Assembly (NCBI GenBank): GCA_020152595.1
Contig: JAIGNY010002030.1
Coordinates: 486,501-550,500 of the forward strand
Reading direction: 5' to 3'
Length of the DNA stretch: 64,000 nucleotides
Source of the DNA: Chiridota heheva
Taxonomy: Eukaryota > Echinodermata > Holothuroidea > Apodida > Chiridotidae
Of this stretch, positions 36,301-51,300 are shown one piece after another. Within the stretch, counting starts at the first letter, position 1. Each line of letters opens with the position of its first letter. Below the pieces are notes generated by a model. It was given only the letters and a program-made list of their open reading frames with translations, did no database searches and had not been told where the DNA came from. The translations under genes and the position numbers were made by a program.

Positions 36301-39300
36301 CACAAGGTACCACCTGGATATTAGTCATTGGACCACTGTTCACAAGGTACCACCTGGATATTAGTCATTGGACCACTGTTCACAAGGTACCACCTGGATA
36401 TTAGTCATTGGACCACTGTTCACAAGGTACCACCTGGAAATTAGTCATTGGACCACTGTTCACAAGGTACCACCTGGATATTAGTCATTGGACCACTGTT
36501 CACAAGGTACCACCTGGATATCAGTCATTGAACCACTGTTCACAAGGTACCAACTGGATATTAGTAATTGGACCACTGTTCACAAGGTACCACCTGGATA
36601 TTAGTAATTAGACCACTGTTCACAAGGTACTACCTGGATATTAGTAATTGGACCACTGTTCACAAGGTACCACCTGGATATTAGTCATTGGACCACTGTT
36701 CACAAGGTACCACCTGGATATTAGTCATTGGACCACTGTTTACAAGGTACCACCTGGATATTAGTAATTAGACCACTGTTCACAAGGTACCACCTGGATA
36801 TTAGTTATTAGACCACTGTTCACAAGGTACCAACTGGATATTAGTCATTGAACCACTGTTCACAAGGTACCACCTGGATATTAGTCATTGGACCACTGTT
36901 CACAAGGTACCACCTGGATATTAGTCATTGGACCACTGTTCACAAGGTACCACCTGGAAATCAGTCATTAGACCACTGTTCACAAGGTACCACCTGGATA
37001 TTAGTCATTGGACCACTGTTCACAAGGTACCACCTGGATATTAGTCATTGGACCACTGTTCACAAGGTACCACCTGGATATTAGTCATTGGACCACTGTT
37101 CACAAGGTACCACCTGGAAATTAGTCATTGGACCACTGTTCACAAGGTACCACCTGGATATTAGTCATTGGACCACTGTTCACAAGGTACCACCTGGATA
37201 TCAGTCATTGAACCACTGTTCACAAGGTACCAACTGGATATTAGTAATTGGACCACTGTTCACAAGGTACCACCTGGATATTAGTAATTAGACCACTGTT
37301 CACAAGGTACCACCTGGATATTAGTAATTGGACCACTGTTCACAAGGTACCACCTGGATATTAGTCATTGGACCACTGTTCACAAGGTACCACCTGGATA
37401 TTAGTCATTGGACCACTGTTTACAAGGTACCACCTGGATATTAGTAATTAGACCACTGTTCACAAGGTACCACCTGGATATTAGTAATTAGACCACTGTT
37501 CACAAGGTACCACCTGGATATTAGTCATTGGACCACTGTTCACAAGGTACCACCTGGATATTAGTCATATGACCACTGTTCACAAGGTACCACCTGGATA
37601 TTAGTAATTAGACCACTGTTCACAAGGTACCACCTGGATATTAGTCATTGGACCACTGTTCACAAGGTACCACCTGGATATTAGTAATTGGACCACTGTT
37701 CACAAGGTACCACCTGGATATTAGTCATTAGACCACTGTTCACAAGGTACCACCTGGATATTAGTAATTGGACCACTGTTCACAAGGTACCACCTGGATA
37801 TTAGTCATTGGACCACTGTTCACAAGGTACCACCTGGATATTAGTCATTGGACCACTGTTCACAAGGTACCACCTGGATATCAGTCATTGAACCACTGTT
37901 CACAAGGTACCAACTGGATATTAGTAATTGGACCACTGTTCACAAGGTACCACCTGGATATTAGTCATTGGACCACTGTTCACAAGGTACCACCTGGATA
38001 TTAGTCATTGGACCACTGTTCACAAGGTACCACCTGGATATTAGTCATTAGACCACTGTTCACAAGGTACCACCTGGATATTAGTAATTGACCACTGTTC
38101 ACAAGGTACCACCTGGATATTAGTCATTGGACCACTGTTCACAAGGTACCACCTGGATATTAGTAATTGACCACTGTTCACAAGGTACCACCTGGATATT
38201 AGTCATTGGACCACTGTTCACAAGGTACCACCTGGATATTAGTCATTGGACCACTGTTCACAAGGTACCACCTGATATCAGTCATTGAACCACTGTTCAC
38301 AAGGTACCAACTGGATATTAGTAATTGACCACTGTTCACAAGGTACCACCTGGATATCAGTCATTGGACCACTGTTCACAAGGTACCACCTGGATATCAG
38401 TCATTAGACCACTGTTCACAAGGTACCACCTGGATATTAGTCATTGGACCACTGTTCACAAGGTACCACTTGGATATTAGTCATTGGACCACTGTTCACA
38501 AGGTACCACCTGGATATTAGTCATTGGACCACTGTTCACAAGGTACCACCTGGATATTAGTCATTGGACCACTGTTCACAAGGTACCACCTGGATATTAG
38601 TAATTGGACCACTGTTCACAAGGTACCACCTGGATATTAGTCATTGGACCACTGTTCACAAGGTACCACCTGGATCTTAGTCATTGGACCACTGTTCACA
38701 AGGTACCACCTGGATATCAGTCATTGAACCACTGTTCACAAGGTACCAACTGGATATTAGTAATTGGACCACTGTTCACAAGGTACCACCTGGATATTAG
38801 TCATTGGACCACTGTTCACAAGGTACCACCTGGATATCAGTCATTAGACCACTGTTCACAAGGTACCACCTGGATATTAGTCATTGGACCACTGTTCACA
38901 AGGTACCACCTGGATATTAGTCATTGGACCACTGTTCACAAGGTACCACCTGGATATTAGTCATTGGACCACTGTTCACAAGGTACCATCTGGATATTAG
39001 TAATTAGACCACTGTTCACAAGGTACCATCTGGATATTAGTAATTAGACCACTGTTCAAAAGGTACCACCTGAATATTAGTAATTGGACCACTGTTCACA
39101 AGGTACCATCTGGATATTAGTAATTAGACCACTGTTCACAAGGTACCATCTGGATATCAGTCATTGAACCACTGTTCACAAGGTACCAACTGGATATTAG
39201 TCATTGGACCACTGTTCACAAGGTACCACCTGGATATTAGTCATTGGACCACTGTTCACAAGGTACCACCTGGATATTAGTAATTAGACCACTGTTCACA

Positions 39301-42300
39301 AGGTACCACCTGGATATTAGTCATTGAACCACTGTTCACAAGGTACCACCTGGATATTAGTCATTGGACCACTGTTCACAAGGTACCACCTGGATATTAG
39401 TCATATGACCACTGTTCACAAGGTACCACCTGGATATTAGTAATTGGACCACTGTTCACAAGGTACCACCTGGATATCAGTCATTAGACCACTGTTCACA
39501 AGGTACCACCTGGATATTAGTTTGGACCACTGTTCACAAGGTACCATCTGGATATTAGTTTGGACCACTGTTCACAAGGTACCATCTGGATATTAGTAAC
39601 TGGACCACCGCTCGCAAGGTACCACCTGGATATTAGTCATTGGACCACTGTTCACAAGGTACCACCTGGATATTAGTTTGGACCACTGTTCACAAGGTAC
39701 CACCTAGATATTAGTTTGGACCACTGTTCACAAGGTACCATCTGGATATTAGTAACTGGACCACCGCTCGCAAGGTACCACCTGGATATTAGTCATTGGA
39801 CCACTGTTCACAAGGTACCACCTGGATATTAGTTTGGACCACTGTTCACAAGGTACCATCTGGATATTAGTAACTGGACCACCGCTCGCAAGGTACCACC
39901 TGGATATTAGTAATTGGACCACTGTTCACAAGGTACCACCTGGATATTAGTAATTGGACCACTGTTCACAAGGTACCACCTGGATATCAGTCATTAGACC
40001 ACTGTTCACAAGGTACCACCTGGATATTAGTCATTGGACCACTGTTCACAAGGTACCACCTGGATATTAGTCATTGGACCACTGTTCACAAGGTACCACC
40101 TAGATATTAGTCATTGGACCACTGTTCACAAGGTACCACCTGGATATTAGTAATTGGACCACTGTTCACAAGGTACCACCTGGATATTAGTCATTGGACC
40201 ACTGTTCACAAGGTACCACCTAGATATTAGTCATTGGACCACTGTTCACAAGGATGTCCCACTTATAGGTCCAGACAAAGCAAGTTTGTGTGTTGTACTC
40301 TGCCTGTGCATGCTTTAATGCAAAGAGCTTGTAAACACTTTGTCTCTTATGTACAATGTTCTATGTATGAGATGCCTTGAGTGATCAACTCATTGTAAGA
40401 AGTATGCAATGTTCTGTACATGCTTATACTGTGGAGTACTCAGATATTAATGTAGGAGGTTGTGTGATATGAAATACAATTGTCATTCCAGCTTTATAAT
40501 TGTACGAAACAAGCAACAAATTTGGCTGCTTAACCAAATATTTTTGACAGCCTCAAACTACCAAGTTTGTCAATTAATGTTGCTGAGCTACGAATAAAGC
40601 CACACCCACCATAGCAACGCGGTACCTAAGTAGGGGCAAACAAACCTCAAATTCACAATCGTGTACAACCAATGCATTGACATTTAGATCTTCGCGAGGC
40701 ATGCAGCAAGCTTTTATTCATTTATGGCACTTCTCCGAATCTTTAGAGCTTTTAGCAAATAGGATAAACAAAATTCAGTTTGCTAACTGTTCTGGGTAAC
40801 AGCAATCAGATTTACAAAGCCCGCAGCCAATCTTTGATCACCATTTCGCCATCACTCGGTCTGTGTGTGCAGAAATTTGTTTTGTTTAGTAAATTGCATT
40901 GACTAATGAGCGTGTGCAGCTAGCTAGCTGTACTGTACCAGTACCGCGTAGAATGTTTGCCCTACTTAGTTTATACAGATTTTGTTGCTAGGCAAATTCA
41001 TGAGGTGATTGGTTGTGAAAGCTGTCAATCATCAAACCCAGAGCGGTTAATTGGCTTCATATGATAAAAGATTCTTCTTTCGAAAAACATTACATATACC
41101 TAAAATGGAGCTACTACTCCAAGATAGAAGCTAGGTGATAATGAAACATTAGTGAAATATCATTCATTGGTATCACAACAACAAAAATAGTCTGGGTTGC
41201 TACTACTTATACTACATGAGACAAAATCAACTGTTGCCTTATTCGCTTGAAGAAATTTATAGCACTTCATGAAAAATCATCCAAGTGCCCTTGCACAAAG
41301 ATGATTATACATATTTATTTCAGCAGGTGTCCTCCTGTATATCCTAGCACAAACCAGCCAATAGTTTACCTGCAAATGAAGGTAATGCATATTCATGAAT
41401 TTTTCCACAAAAGCATCCATAGAGTGTGTGCATGTGGCATTACTAGTGCTTGAGTCTGTGTAACGTTCTATTTATGCCCTGTTCATAAATGTATTAACAG
41501 TGTAGAAGGAATTCACAACTTCATTTATCAATAACAAAACAACAAGTGCCAATTTAACAATATCTCTAATGCAAAGAAACAAACAAATGAGTAATTTTTG
41601 TTGTTGAAATTTGGAGTTTTTATGTAAAATATGCCACCACGTTGAGGCAAAACAAGCATATATTTTAATGTGTTGTTGTTTGTTAACTTATTTTTGACCA
41701 GTGGTTGCGTAATTTACATACATGCTTTGATAAGTCAGTTCACATACTTTACTTATTACTACACAGAAACACATGAAGCCTTTACCTTCTTCCTAGAGCA
41801 CGTCTTCTCTGCAGAACTCAAGAGGCTGGAAAGGAACAATAAGTGCCACATTGCCAACTGATCAAAACACAACTCAAAAGACCTTAATTATACGGTAAAT
41901 AGAGAATGGGCAGAAAATATTGACCCAACTTAGGTGGTATATGGGCTGAATGCTACATTTGGCGGACACTGATTTGTATCTAACATTCGCTAAACATGAG
42001 GTGGTAAAATATATTGAAAAGTTTGTCCTTACATGTCAACTTAAGCTTGAAGAATTAATTGCATTTTGGTAAAATTGTACATTTTGAAAATTGAAAATTA
42101 GTTGCACTTCCCAAGCCATGAATTTCTTACTTTCCTTCCTCTTCTCCTCTTAAACTGAACACCAGCCCATTCATCTACTGAGTAAACTAACTTGGATTAA
42201 GTAGAATAAGAGTCAAATGCAACACTTGTGATAGGAATTACACATGTAAAACCTATTTATCCTGTGAACCATCAATACCTTTACATTTGTTACAGTGTTG

Positions 42301-45300
42301 TAATAAGAAATGAACTACCGTATTTGATGTATTAAGCTCTAATAAGGGCCCCCAACATTTTTTGACTGATAACATAATTCAATTTATTATTTTGAAGACT
42401 TAAAATACTCAAGTTTTATTACATTCTTTGCAAATTTTGCGTGTGACCCTCATAATGATTTTGTGGTGGTTATTGTGGGCTAGTATATAACCAGTTAACA
42501 TATAAGTAAGTGCAGTGCATTTCAAATAGCAAACTATACACTGCCTGAGCATGGGCGCTTATTTGGAAGAAACTTTGGGCCTAAAAAGTGGTGCAATTTT
42601 ATTTTTGTAATTGCCCGGGTACTTATTACGTCAAATACGGTATATCCTTTTTAGCAATTCCAAAAAAAAATCACATCATAAGGGGAAATTACATCTAGGT
42701 GCCAAAATAAGTATTAAGAATCTTACGCAGTCCATAGTGCAAGACACCGAGGATGATGTTGAAGGCAGCTTCTTGTCACATTCTGAATTTGGTCATAGTT
42801 TTTTAGCTTCCAAAGGTACCGACAATATCTAATCAGAATCACAAGAAGACCAAATAAAATAAGAAGGCACATGAAACATCACGTCTTAAGAATCTTACTA
42901 ACTATATCTCAACAAACAGCTACACAAAAAGGGGAAAATAATCTAATTAAAATTGACTAAAATATTACATTTTGCAGCTTTTTGAATATTTCTTCCTGAT
43001 AGAGGAAGGAATGGACTACTTAATCTTTTGCACGTTTGTGATGTCAAAAGTTTCACAGCTCTCTATTTAAACAATTTAATCTGATCAAAATCAGGAGCCC
43101 AAAATCCCCTCCATTTCAACATGATGATTTTTTTCCTCATCTGTCACAAAAGCTTGAAGTGGCACAGCTGAGTAAGAATTTTTCAACTTGATCAAACCCC
43201 CAGTCAATGCTCTTCTATGTGGAAGATAGTCGTGAATGATTGGAAGTTGCAGAAGAAAATCTACAGGATAACATAATGATCGTAGGCATGCCTTCAAGGT
43301 ATATGGACAGGTAGAGGCAGCATTAGTTAAATAGATTTACAATCTGCTAAAATAAAACAAAAAACAAAAACAATCTCATCAAAATCGGTTAATAGTTGGT
43401 CATTTTACAGCTTTTTGAAAATTTTTGTGCAAATATTTGTGCAAATATGATCTTTTTAGACAATAGAATAACATAAAACTTTCCTTGCTGTCCATATACC
43501 TTTCAACATTCTATGACTTACAGATAATAAAAAGAATAAGAAGTATGACTAGCCATTCCTCAGAATGTAAACAAGCTTTCAAAACTAATATTGCTAATGT
43601 CACTTCACCCTTAAAGATGTGTTTGACCAAATCGGAAACAAGCAGCCAGAGCCCAAAATGCTAATCTTTCAAAGAATTTTCATCCCTGTTATATTTAGTC
43701 AATAAAAGCATCCAACACGTATAGGTCGGTTGATCAGGGACCCTAAACTTACATCAATCATTTCTGGCAGTGAAGAATTAAATGATACTCTTATTACAAG
43801 AGAAAATAACATATTTCAGTCATGAGAATAAAAGAAAAAAAAAAAAAATGAGAATTTGTTTGTCAAAATTTACATTTTCATACATCAGCTCCTCAATATG
43901 GTTAAGAGCACACAGCTATCTTCTCTCACCTGTGAACTAAAGGTGTGTTATGAGGCATCAAAGCTATGTAGCATTCAAATGTGTTAGGAATAACATCATC
44001 TTCTAAACAGGATATGTACACTTGAAGGGAAGCATTGTGGAATGTATAATCAAGGTGATCTTCCTCTTCTTTATTTGGAACTGGAAAGGATGATGGCATT
44101 GAATATATGGCAGTTTTCACAAGTCGCATCAAGGAAGCTCCACGATCTGACACAGAAAGATCTTTCCTTTTCATTTCGAACCTTAAGTACCTAATACAGA
44201 GGAATACACAATTCAGGATAATAAACACAAATCTGTAGCTTTTTGTATTTCACTTTTAGGCAGGGAAAGCACACGTAAGTCACAATGACTTGTTTTTAGT
44301 GTGTACCCGATGAATTTGCCAGGAGAGAAAGTGAACGAACAACGGGTTAACACCCTGCTCTTTTCGAGAAGTGTTCAAAGAACCAGGCAGGGGGTGAAAC
44401 TCCTACCATCAGGACCGAATGCTTTATGTCCCTTCGAAGGACAGTGAGTGCCACCCAACCATTGGCCACTTTTTACAAAGGTCGGGTGGGGAAGAAGGTA
44501 GGGCTTACAAATATTGTGTAAGCTGGGGTTTACACAATGGGCTAGACAATCCATTTGTAATAGACAAAATCTCAAGTTTTGGGTAAGTCATTAATAAGTA
44601 TACAGTTTGTTTGTTTGTTTGATGAGGTCTTAACGGCACCACGACAACGAAGGTCAAATTGTGCCTGAGAGGTCAGATCATTTTAGAGGTAGTAAGGAAA
44701 GAGACCAGGGGAAGAATGAGAGAAATTCAAGAACAAAAGCCAGAAAGCTGTGATCGAGAGAGGAGGTGCATGGGTAAAACTAAAAACAAAGTAGAGAGGG
44801 GGTGGAAGAGGAGGATTAAATATGGTTGTAGAGGGATGCATGCTGAAGGAAGGAGACTATTTTATCTGGAGGATTTTTTGGAAGAACTCAGCAATTGAGT
44901 TGTGGGGAGCGAGAGAAGCTCTGGGAAGGTTGTACAGGGGGCAAGCAAGGAGAACGTGTTGGATTGTAAGGATGCAGTGGCAATTGTTACAGAGGGGTTG
45001 GGGGAACCAATAAGGAGGTGGGAGTGAGTGAGGTGGGTGTGACCAATTCTAAGGCGGGTAATATGAGCGTTGTCGATACGAGAAAGGTTGTTGATGGTGG
45101 ATTTGATCGGGATTGTGGGCTGGATAACATGGAGTTTGTTATCAATTTGGAAGTTCCATAAGGTTTGCCAGCGGTCACGAACAAGAGAAACGATAAAGCG
45201 GTTTGATGTCAGAGAGGGTTTTGGGAAAAGGGAAGGGGGAGGAGGTTAGGGCAAGCTTAGTCAGCCCTGTCATTGCCAGGGATGCCAACATGGCTGGGTA

Positions 45301-48300
45301 TCCAGAAGAAAGAACACTTTTCCTGCAGAGGGTGGGAGAAAAGAGTTTCCGGAGGAGGAGGTGGCAGGTGAGGTTATCCCATTTAAGATTGAGTAATGAA
45401 GTAAGAACAGCCTTTGAGTCAGAGAAAATGGCAAAGTGACTAAGAGGAGAGTACTCAATAAAGTTGAGGGCGAGGAGAATGGCCTTAGCCTCGGCTGAAA
45501 AGATGGATGAGTGGTCAGGAAGCGTGATACTAAACCCAAACTTAAATGCAGACCACAGACTACTATCTACCATTATAAATAGTCTGAAGATCTACATTTG
45601 CATCATGGGTAAAATGAAATACTCCTTGTTAATTAATAGATTGCTTAAGCTGATAAACAAGCAAATATCCTCGGAACCCTACGCGACCACTGATGTGTAC
45701 AGTGGGCATCAATACCTGCATAGGATACCAATTTGCTGATGACCCCCTTTCATGACCCATCTTTTACTACATTTACATGGCTTACAACAATCTTAATAAG
45801 CTACGGACAAGTTCCATTGACATAAATGCATATTCCTTCGTTCCTTCCTTCGTCGTTGATCCATCCATCCGTCCGTCAGTCGGTCCGTCCGTCTGTCGGT
45901 CCGTCCGTCTGTCGGTCCATCCGTCTGTCGGTCCATCCGTCCGTTTGTTTGGGTTTAACCACACTTTCACAATTGAAGTCAAATGTGCTATTTTATGAGT
46001 ACAGGGTAATGGAGGCTTTGTAACAAGGTCAAGCAACTCACTCTTGCCAAACAACTTCCAGATCTTCTCTAACAGATAGGCAACAAAGAGCCGTGTCATA
46101 AAGATCTCTAGCAATTCCTGGTTGCTCCTGGAGCTCTACTTGGAAACAGTAGCACAGCCAGAGGTGAGCTGATTCTTGTTCCAGAAATGATGTTGTGATG
46201 TCATCGGCTAGCGCTGGTGGTTTGAAATCTAGTTCTACTGACTGTTTCAGTAATACTCTGGAGGGGAAAAAGAAAAGATTATTAGATTTTACTACAACCA
46301 GAGCCAAAAGGTTTTGTGGTTCCTATGCTTCTCTTTCATCAGCTGATTGATTTGCACAATTTGTACTTACTGTCATGTCATTGCATATGCGGAAATATTT
46401 GTTTCAGGGTATTTATTCGTAAGCCACATCCACCAAGCAGATCAATAAAAAATGTTGACAACATTAGCAATTTGCACAATAATTAACAAAATTATCATAG
46501 CAAGTATGATGCAAAAACGGTTGCTCATTTATCCTATTTCAAGAGTTTGTCAGTAAGCCCCGCCTACTCATTTATATTCACTACCACGACATTAGAACAT
46601 ATGTACAGACCATGACCCATCTGTGTACCTGATATAGCTTAACTCCGATATACCATTCATCTTGTACAGTATGGTGTTTACATCATTTAGCACTTTCAAA
46701 TTAAGCCATGCACATAATGCATATTAATGACATCTGCTGATAACATAAGCATGTACACAATAACCAACAAAATTATCATGCCCAATATGATGTAAAATGG
46801 ACATACAGTTGCTCACTTATCACTTCAAAATTGTCACTTTCAGCCCCTCCTACTTATAAATATGCATTTCACCACCAAAAATAAAGGGCACATTTACAGA
46901 CCATGGACTATCTGTGTACTAAATATGACATGAATCCTGTTTACCGTTCTTAAGATACCATGTTTACAAGCTCTATTCAGCAAAATCACATAAGCCCCGC
47001 CCACTATGCATATTAATGAAAGTCAATGTTTTTACATCTTGAACATGTACACACTATCTAAAATCATAATTACACCAAATATGAAACAAGACAAGCGGTT
47101 GTTAAAATATGAACATTTTTTACATTAAGGCCTACCTACTCATTAATATACATGACATTACCATCAAAAACAATAGGGCACATCTACAGACCATGGGCTA
47201 TTTGTGTACCAACTACCAAATATGACATGAAACCAGTGTATCAATCTTGAGATATTGTGTTTACGAGCTGGCTGTCACAAACATACAGACACACACACTA
47301 TACACACACATGCCATCATGACTCCATAGGTTCCTCATGCCAACGCATCGGAACCAAAAATACACAATTAGATGTATCACAAAATTATTACATACCAATG
47401 GACACCTACTTCACCCAGACCAATGGACACCTACTTCACCCAGACCAATGGACACCTACTTCACCCAGGCCAAAATACATGATGTCATCTTTCTTACAGT
47501 TTCAATATAGCATCATGATTTCAGTATAGCATCACAATTTCAGCATAACATCACAATTTCAGAATAGCATCATAATTTCAATAAAGACTCAAAATTTCAA
47601 TATGGCATCAAATAATGCAGTAAGTCAAACATCAGATGTAATAGAACTTCACATTTGGGGAGGTAATATTGTAGAACTGTCAAAAACAATGCTTTTAAAT
47701 TATACCCAGTTGAGTTTATGCAAATGATAGCCAATAGGACAGAAAAATTATTCCCTATTTAGAAAATGTAAATGTTGAGTTCAAGGGTTTTTTTTTTCCT
47801 TCTAAAGTTAGTGTAGGGATGTGACAGTTCACCGATTATCGTGACACATTCTAAAATATTGTTTACCGATTACAAAACGAATGCATTGTCTACACCTTAA
47901 ATTTGTGCCCTTTTCAATTCCCCAACAATAGTGCCCAAAACTGACACATTCTTTTGCACTCAAAATCAATAACATTCACACAACTCTCCATCAATGATAT
48001 ACAATTCAAACATAATGCACGATCAACACAGGATCTAATCCTTTTTAATGCAGGAGTTCAAATTTCCACTATTTACTTATGAATGGAGGTATTTTTCACT
48101 TTGATTTGCCAAAATTAGCACTACTTGATGAATGGGCCTAGGCTATGCCTGATAAACAAATATGTGAGGCATTAGGCAAACACTTGTTTTACACCAGCTG
48201 AAAAACTGGCCCAGAAATACACGGACAAGAAGGTATTGATAATTATGTTTACTACAAGTAAATGAAAAGATTACCTAATGAGTCAAATAAAAAGTAGTGA

Positions 48301-51300
48301 AATAAACGCACAAAAAAGTTTCAAAATTGCTGAGATTTCAGAGTGCTTTGGACAGATTGCGGCCATTTTCAAAGGACTTGGAATGGAATTTGTTTCTACA
48401 TTGGTGGCGCACTTTTGAAATTTGGTCTGCTGATCGAGGAATGTCTAAAACATACTAAAATGTTAAAACATACTAAAATGTTTTTAAAAGCAACAAAATT
48501 ACTTACTGATATTTTATTTTGGCATCTGTTTAAATCTTAAGAGTCCCAGAGGGTCCAAAATGTGACTAAAATAGATTATTTTTTTCTTTCAAAAATGATT
48601 TCCGTAACTTTCCTTTCGTTTTGTATCACTACTAGTTTATTTATATGAATGCTAAGACAATAAACTTTTTAATAAAAAAGTCAAAAATAAAATAAATTTG
48701 CAAATTTGCAACTTTTAGACACAATTAGGCCAATTTTTTGAGAAGGTATTTTTTTCTTTTAAATAATGAAAATGGAGGAATTTTTACAATATTTAGATTG
48801 TTTGTGAAATATCCTTTCTAATGTTACCAGTCTTAAATTTTTTCTCCAAGCAAAACCTGCAACAACACTTCTCGTGAAAAACAAAGCCATGCATCCGGGG
48901 CGGTATTCGAACGCGGGGCACCCACACAGTAATCTCACATCTTACTGCTAGACTACATTGTGTATGTCCTATTGTGAGTATTTGTTTTTATACTTAAATA
49001 TCGGCATGAATAAAGAGGGGGTAGTTGCCCTTTTTTAATTCAATCGAAAACATGTAAATTGGTCTTTCTTACAATATATTCCGTGTAGGTGAGTTGTATC
49101 GCAATCGGGAGCTTCAATTTTCACAACTTTTGCCAAAAAAATATATTGATGATTAGGGGCAGTCAAAATTCGACTGGAATTGGATGCTTTAAATGTCTTT
49201 GTAAGTTCCTCACATGTTTTCAGGCAAAAGCAAGGGCTGGAAGTATGTCTTGAAAAAACCCCATCATTTTTCGTTAAATTCTATGCATTTTTTTAATTTT
49301 TCTTGATTTCAACCCATCTTTTTTCAAAAATCTTCAACATAACCCACATTAAAAAGTTACATTTTCTGAAAGAACTATTTTAGCTCTTTCAAATGATACC
49401 AGAATCACTGCCATGGGTCCATTTGACAAAGTAAAATAATAATTTTTTGCATGTCAAATCGGTCGTGTCATGACCACGTGGGAATTTAAGGGTTAAAGCG
49501 TGTTCGAACCATGGATCATTATTTTTGACAACTTTGTATACTTATAGGCCCCTACTCAAGTTTTGTGACATTCCATACTTATTTTTGGGTTGGCTTGGAA
49601 TTTTTGGCGTGTGATCATGTACACGATAAACGATGAAAGAAATGGATTGTTTATCTTTTACTGAATTAAATGAAAATGTACATTCCTATGCAACACAGCA
49701 TCATGAGGCAGGGCAACAATATGGAAAGCAGTACTGACACATTTAATACGTGTAATCCTGTACAAGTTTAACATCACATCACCTCACTATTCCAACAACG
49801 ACACCACATTTAAAAATCTTACAAACAAAAAAATGAATTCCCCCTTTTCACTTGCGCTTAAAAAATTCTTACCTGTACAAACTGCATATTGTATTACAAG
49901 TGGATTCTTCCACTTCTGGCAAAGGGGTGGAAGAGAAGAATCCTTGAGCACATTCCCTGAGTAATTCAAGAGCTTCCTCCTGAAAACCCTCCCTGTGTTC
50001 CAATCTGGCTGCCGTGTGGTACAGCTCTGCAGAATGAGGACAATGGCTGAAAGCCTCTACATACACCTGGGGAAGATCAAGAACCAAGCTGTCTTACAGA
50101 TGGTTTTTTTACTATGTTAACTATTCTAATATTGCAGGATGAATTTTCTTTGTTTAAAGTTACAAATATCAAAGAGACAATAGACTGGTAAAAATACATC
50201 AATCTGGTTGTGTAATTTCTTTGCAATCTTTTGTGGGATGGATAATTAACTCTTTATAACATAATTTTCCTTAAAAAATCAATGAAATCAATCACAGACT
50301 AAACCTGTTCCTAGTTACTAATAAACAAAAATAAAATACTTAACTCTTTTAACCATGTACTTTAATTTTTGATGGGGTTTAAATGACACCTCAATAATAA
50401 TGGTCAAATTATACCAAATTACATTGGAAATGTTCTAAATATTAAGGAACAAATTGTACAATGATAAAGAGATGTAGTTTGAAACTCAGGTAGACAAATG
50501 GGTAGGGTATAGATGCAAATAGGTATTGGGATGGATAGGTGGAAGGGATTATGAAGTTGAATATCTATATGCAGTTTTGTTTCAGTTTTATAATAAAACA
50601 AATATTCTAGCACCTCTAAAATAAACAAATTAACCACCAAACCCTGTTTAGTATCAGTCATATGGATCAAACACCTACCTCTCTCACACTGATGATATCC
50701 TCTGATTTCTTCATCTCGAGGAAAAGTAACGTCTTCCACAGATGGACATGCTTGGGATCCATCGCCAATGCATCTCTGCATACTCTAATAGCATCTGCTG
50801 TGCTGTTAATACAAAGATAATGGATCGATTGATTTATTGATTTACAATTAATTGATTGATGATTTTTTACAGGGAGCACTCAACCAAAATGTGAACACAT
50901 ATTTTTCTGGAGTCTCTAGAATATTCATATACACTTTTCTTGCACATGACCATACTGATTATCTTTCATATTAATTTTCGCATCAACGTTCATTATTTCA
51001 AATAAATGCTTACTTTTTTTTCTTTCATGACACAAGAATAACCAGAAAACTGAAGGGTTGGGTTTCCGATGTGCAATATGGATTTTAAGTTTGAACCACT
51101 GTATAATACATGTTATTGCACATTGGGTTCAAAATAACAATGACAACCAAATAACTCACAGTACTAACAAGAATGGAATTGTACAGTTAAAAAAACTTCT
51201 TCAAATGTTGAATACTTTATTACCTTTTTTGTAGAAACAAAATATGAAATCTTTACATATATACAGTCCTATATAATGAGAAGGTAATCAGGGATGTAAG

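Noticed and set aside
35895-40252. Evenly spaced direct repeats, CRISPR-like at first glance, with long open frames
   Set aside because: The repeats are contiguous with no unique spacers, no cas genes exist, and the context is an animal gene intron. The open frames follow from a 40-bp period reading 40 residues per three units.
42611-42832. + strand ORF containing SIVQDTEDDVEGSF
   Set aside because: The opposite strand of the same bases gives a spliced, in-phase HAT segment of ZFC3H1 (LQHHPRCLALWT).
43091-43297. - strand ORF (YPVDFLLQLPIIHDYLP) as a ZFC3H1 exon
   Set aside because: Its phase fits neither neighbour, and exons 14 and 15 join directly in frame.
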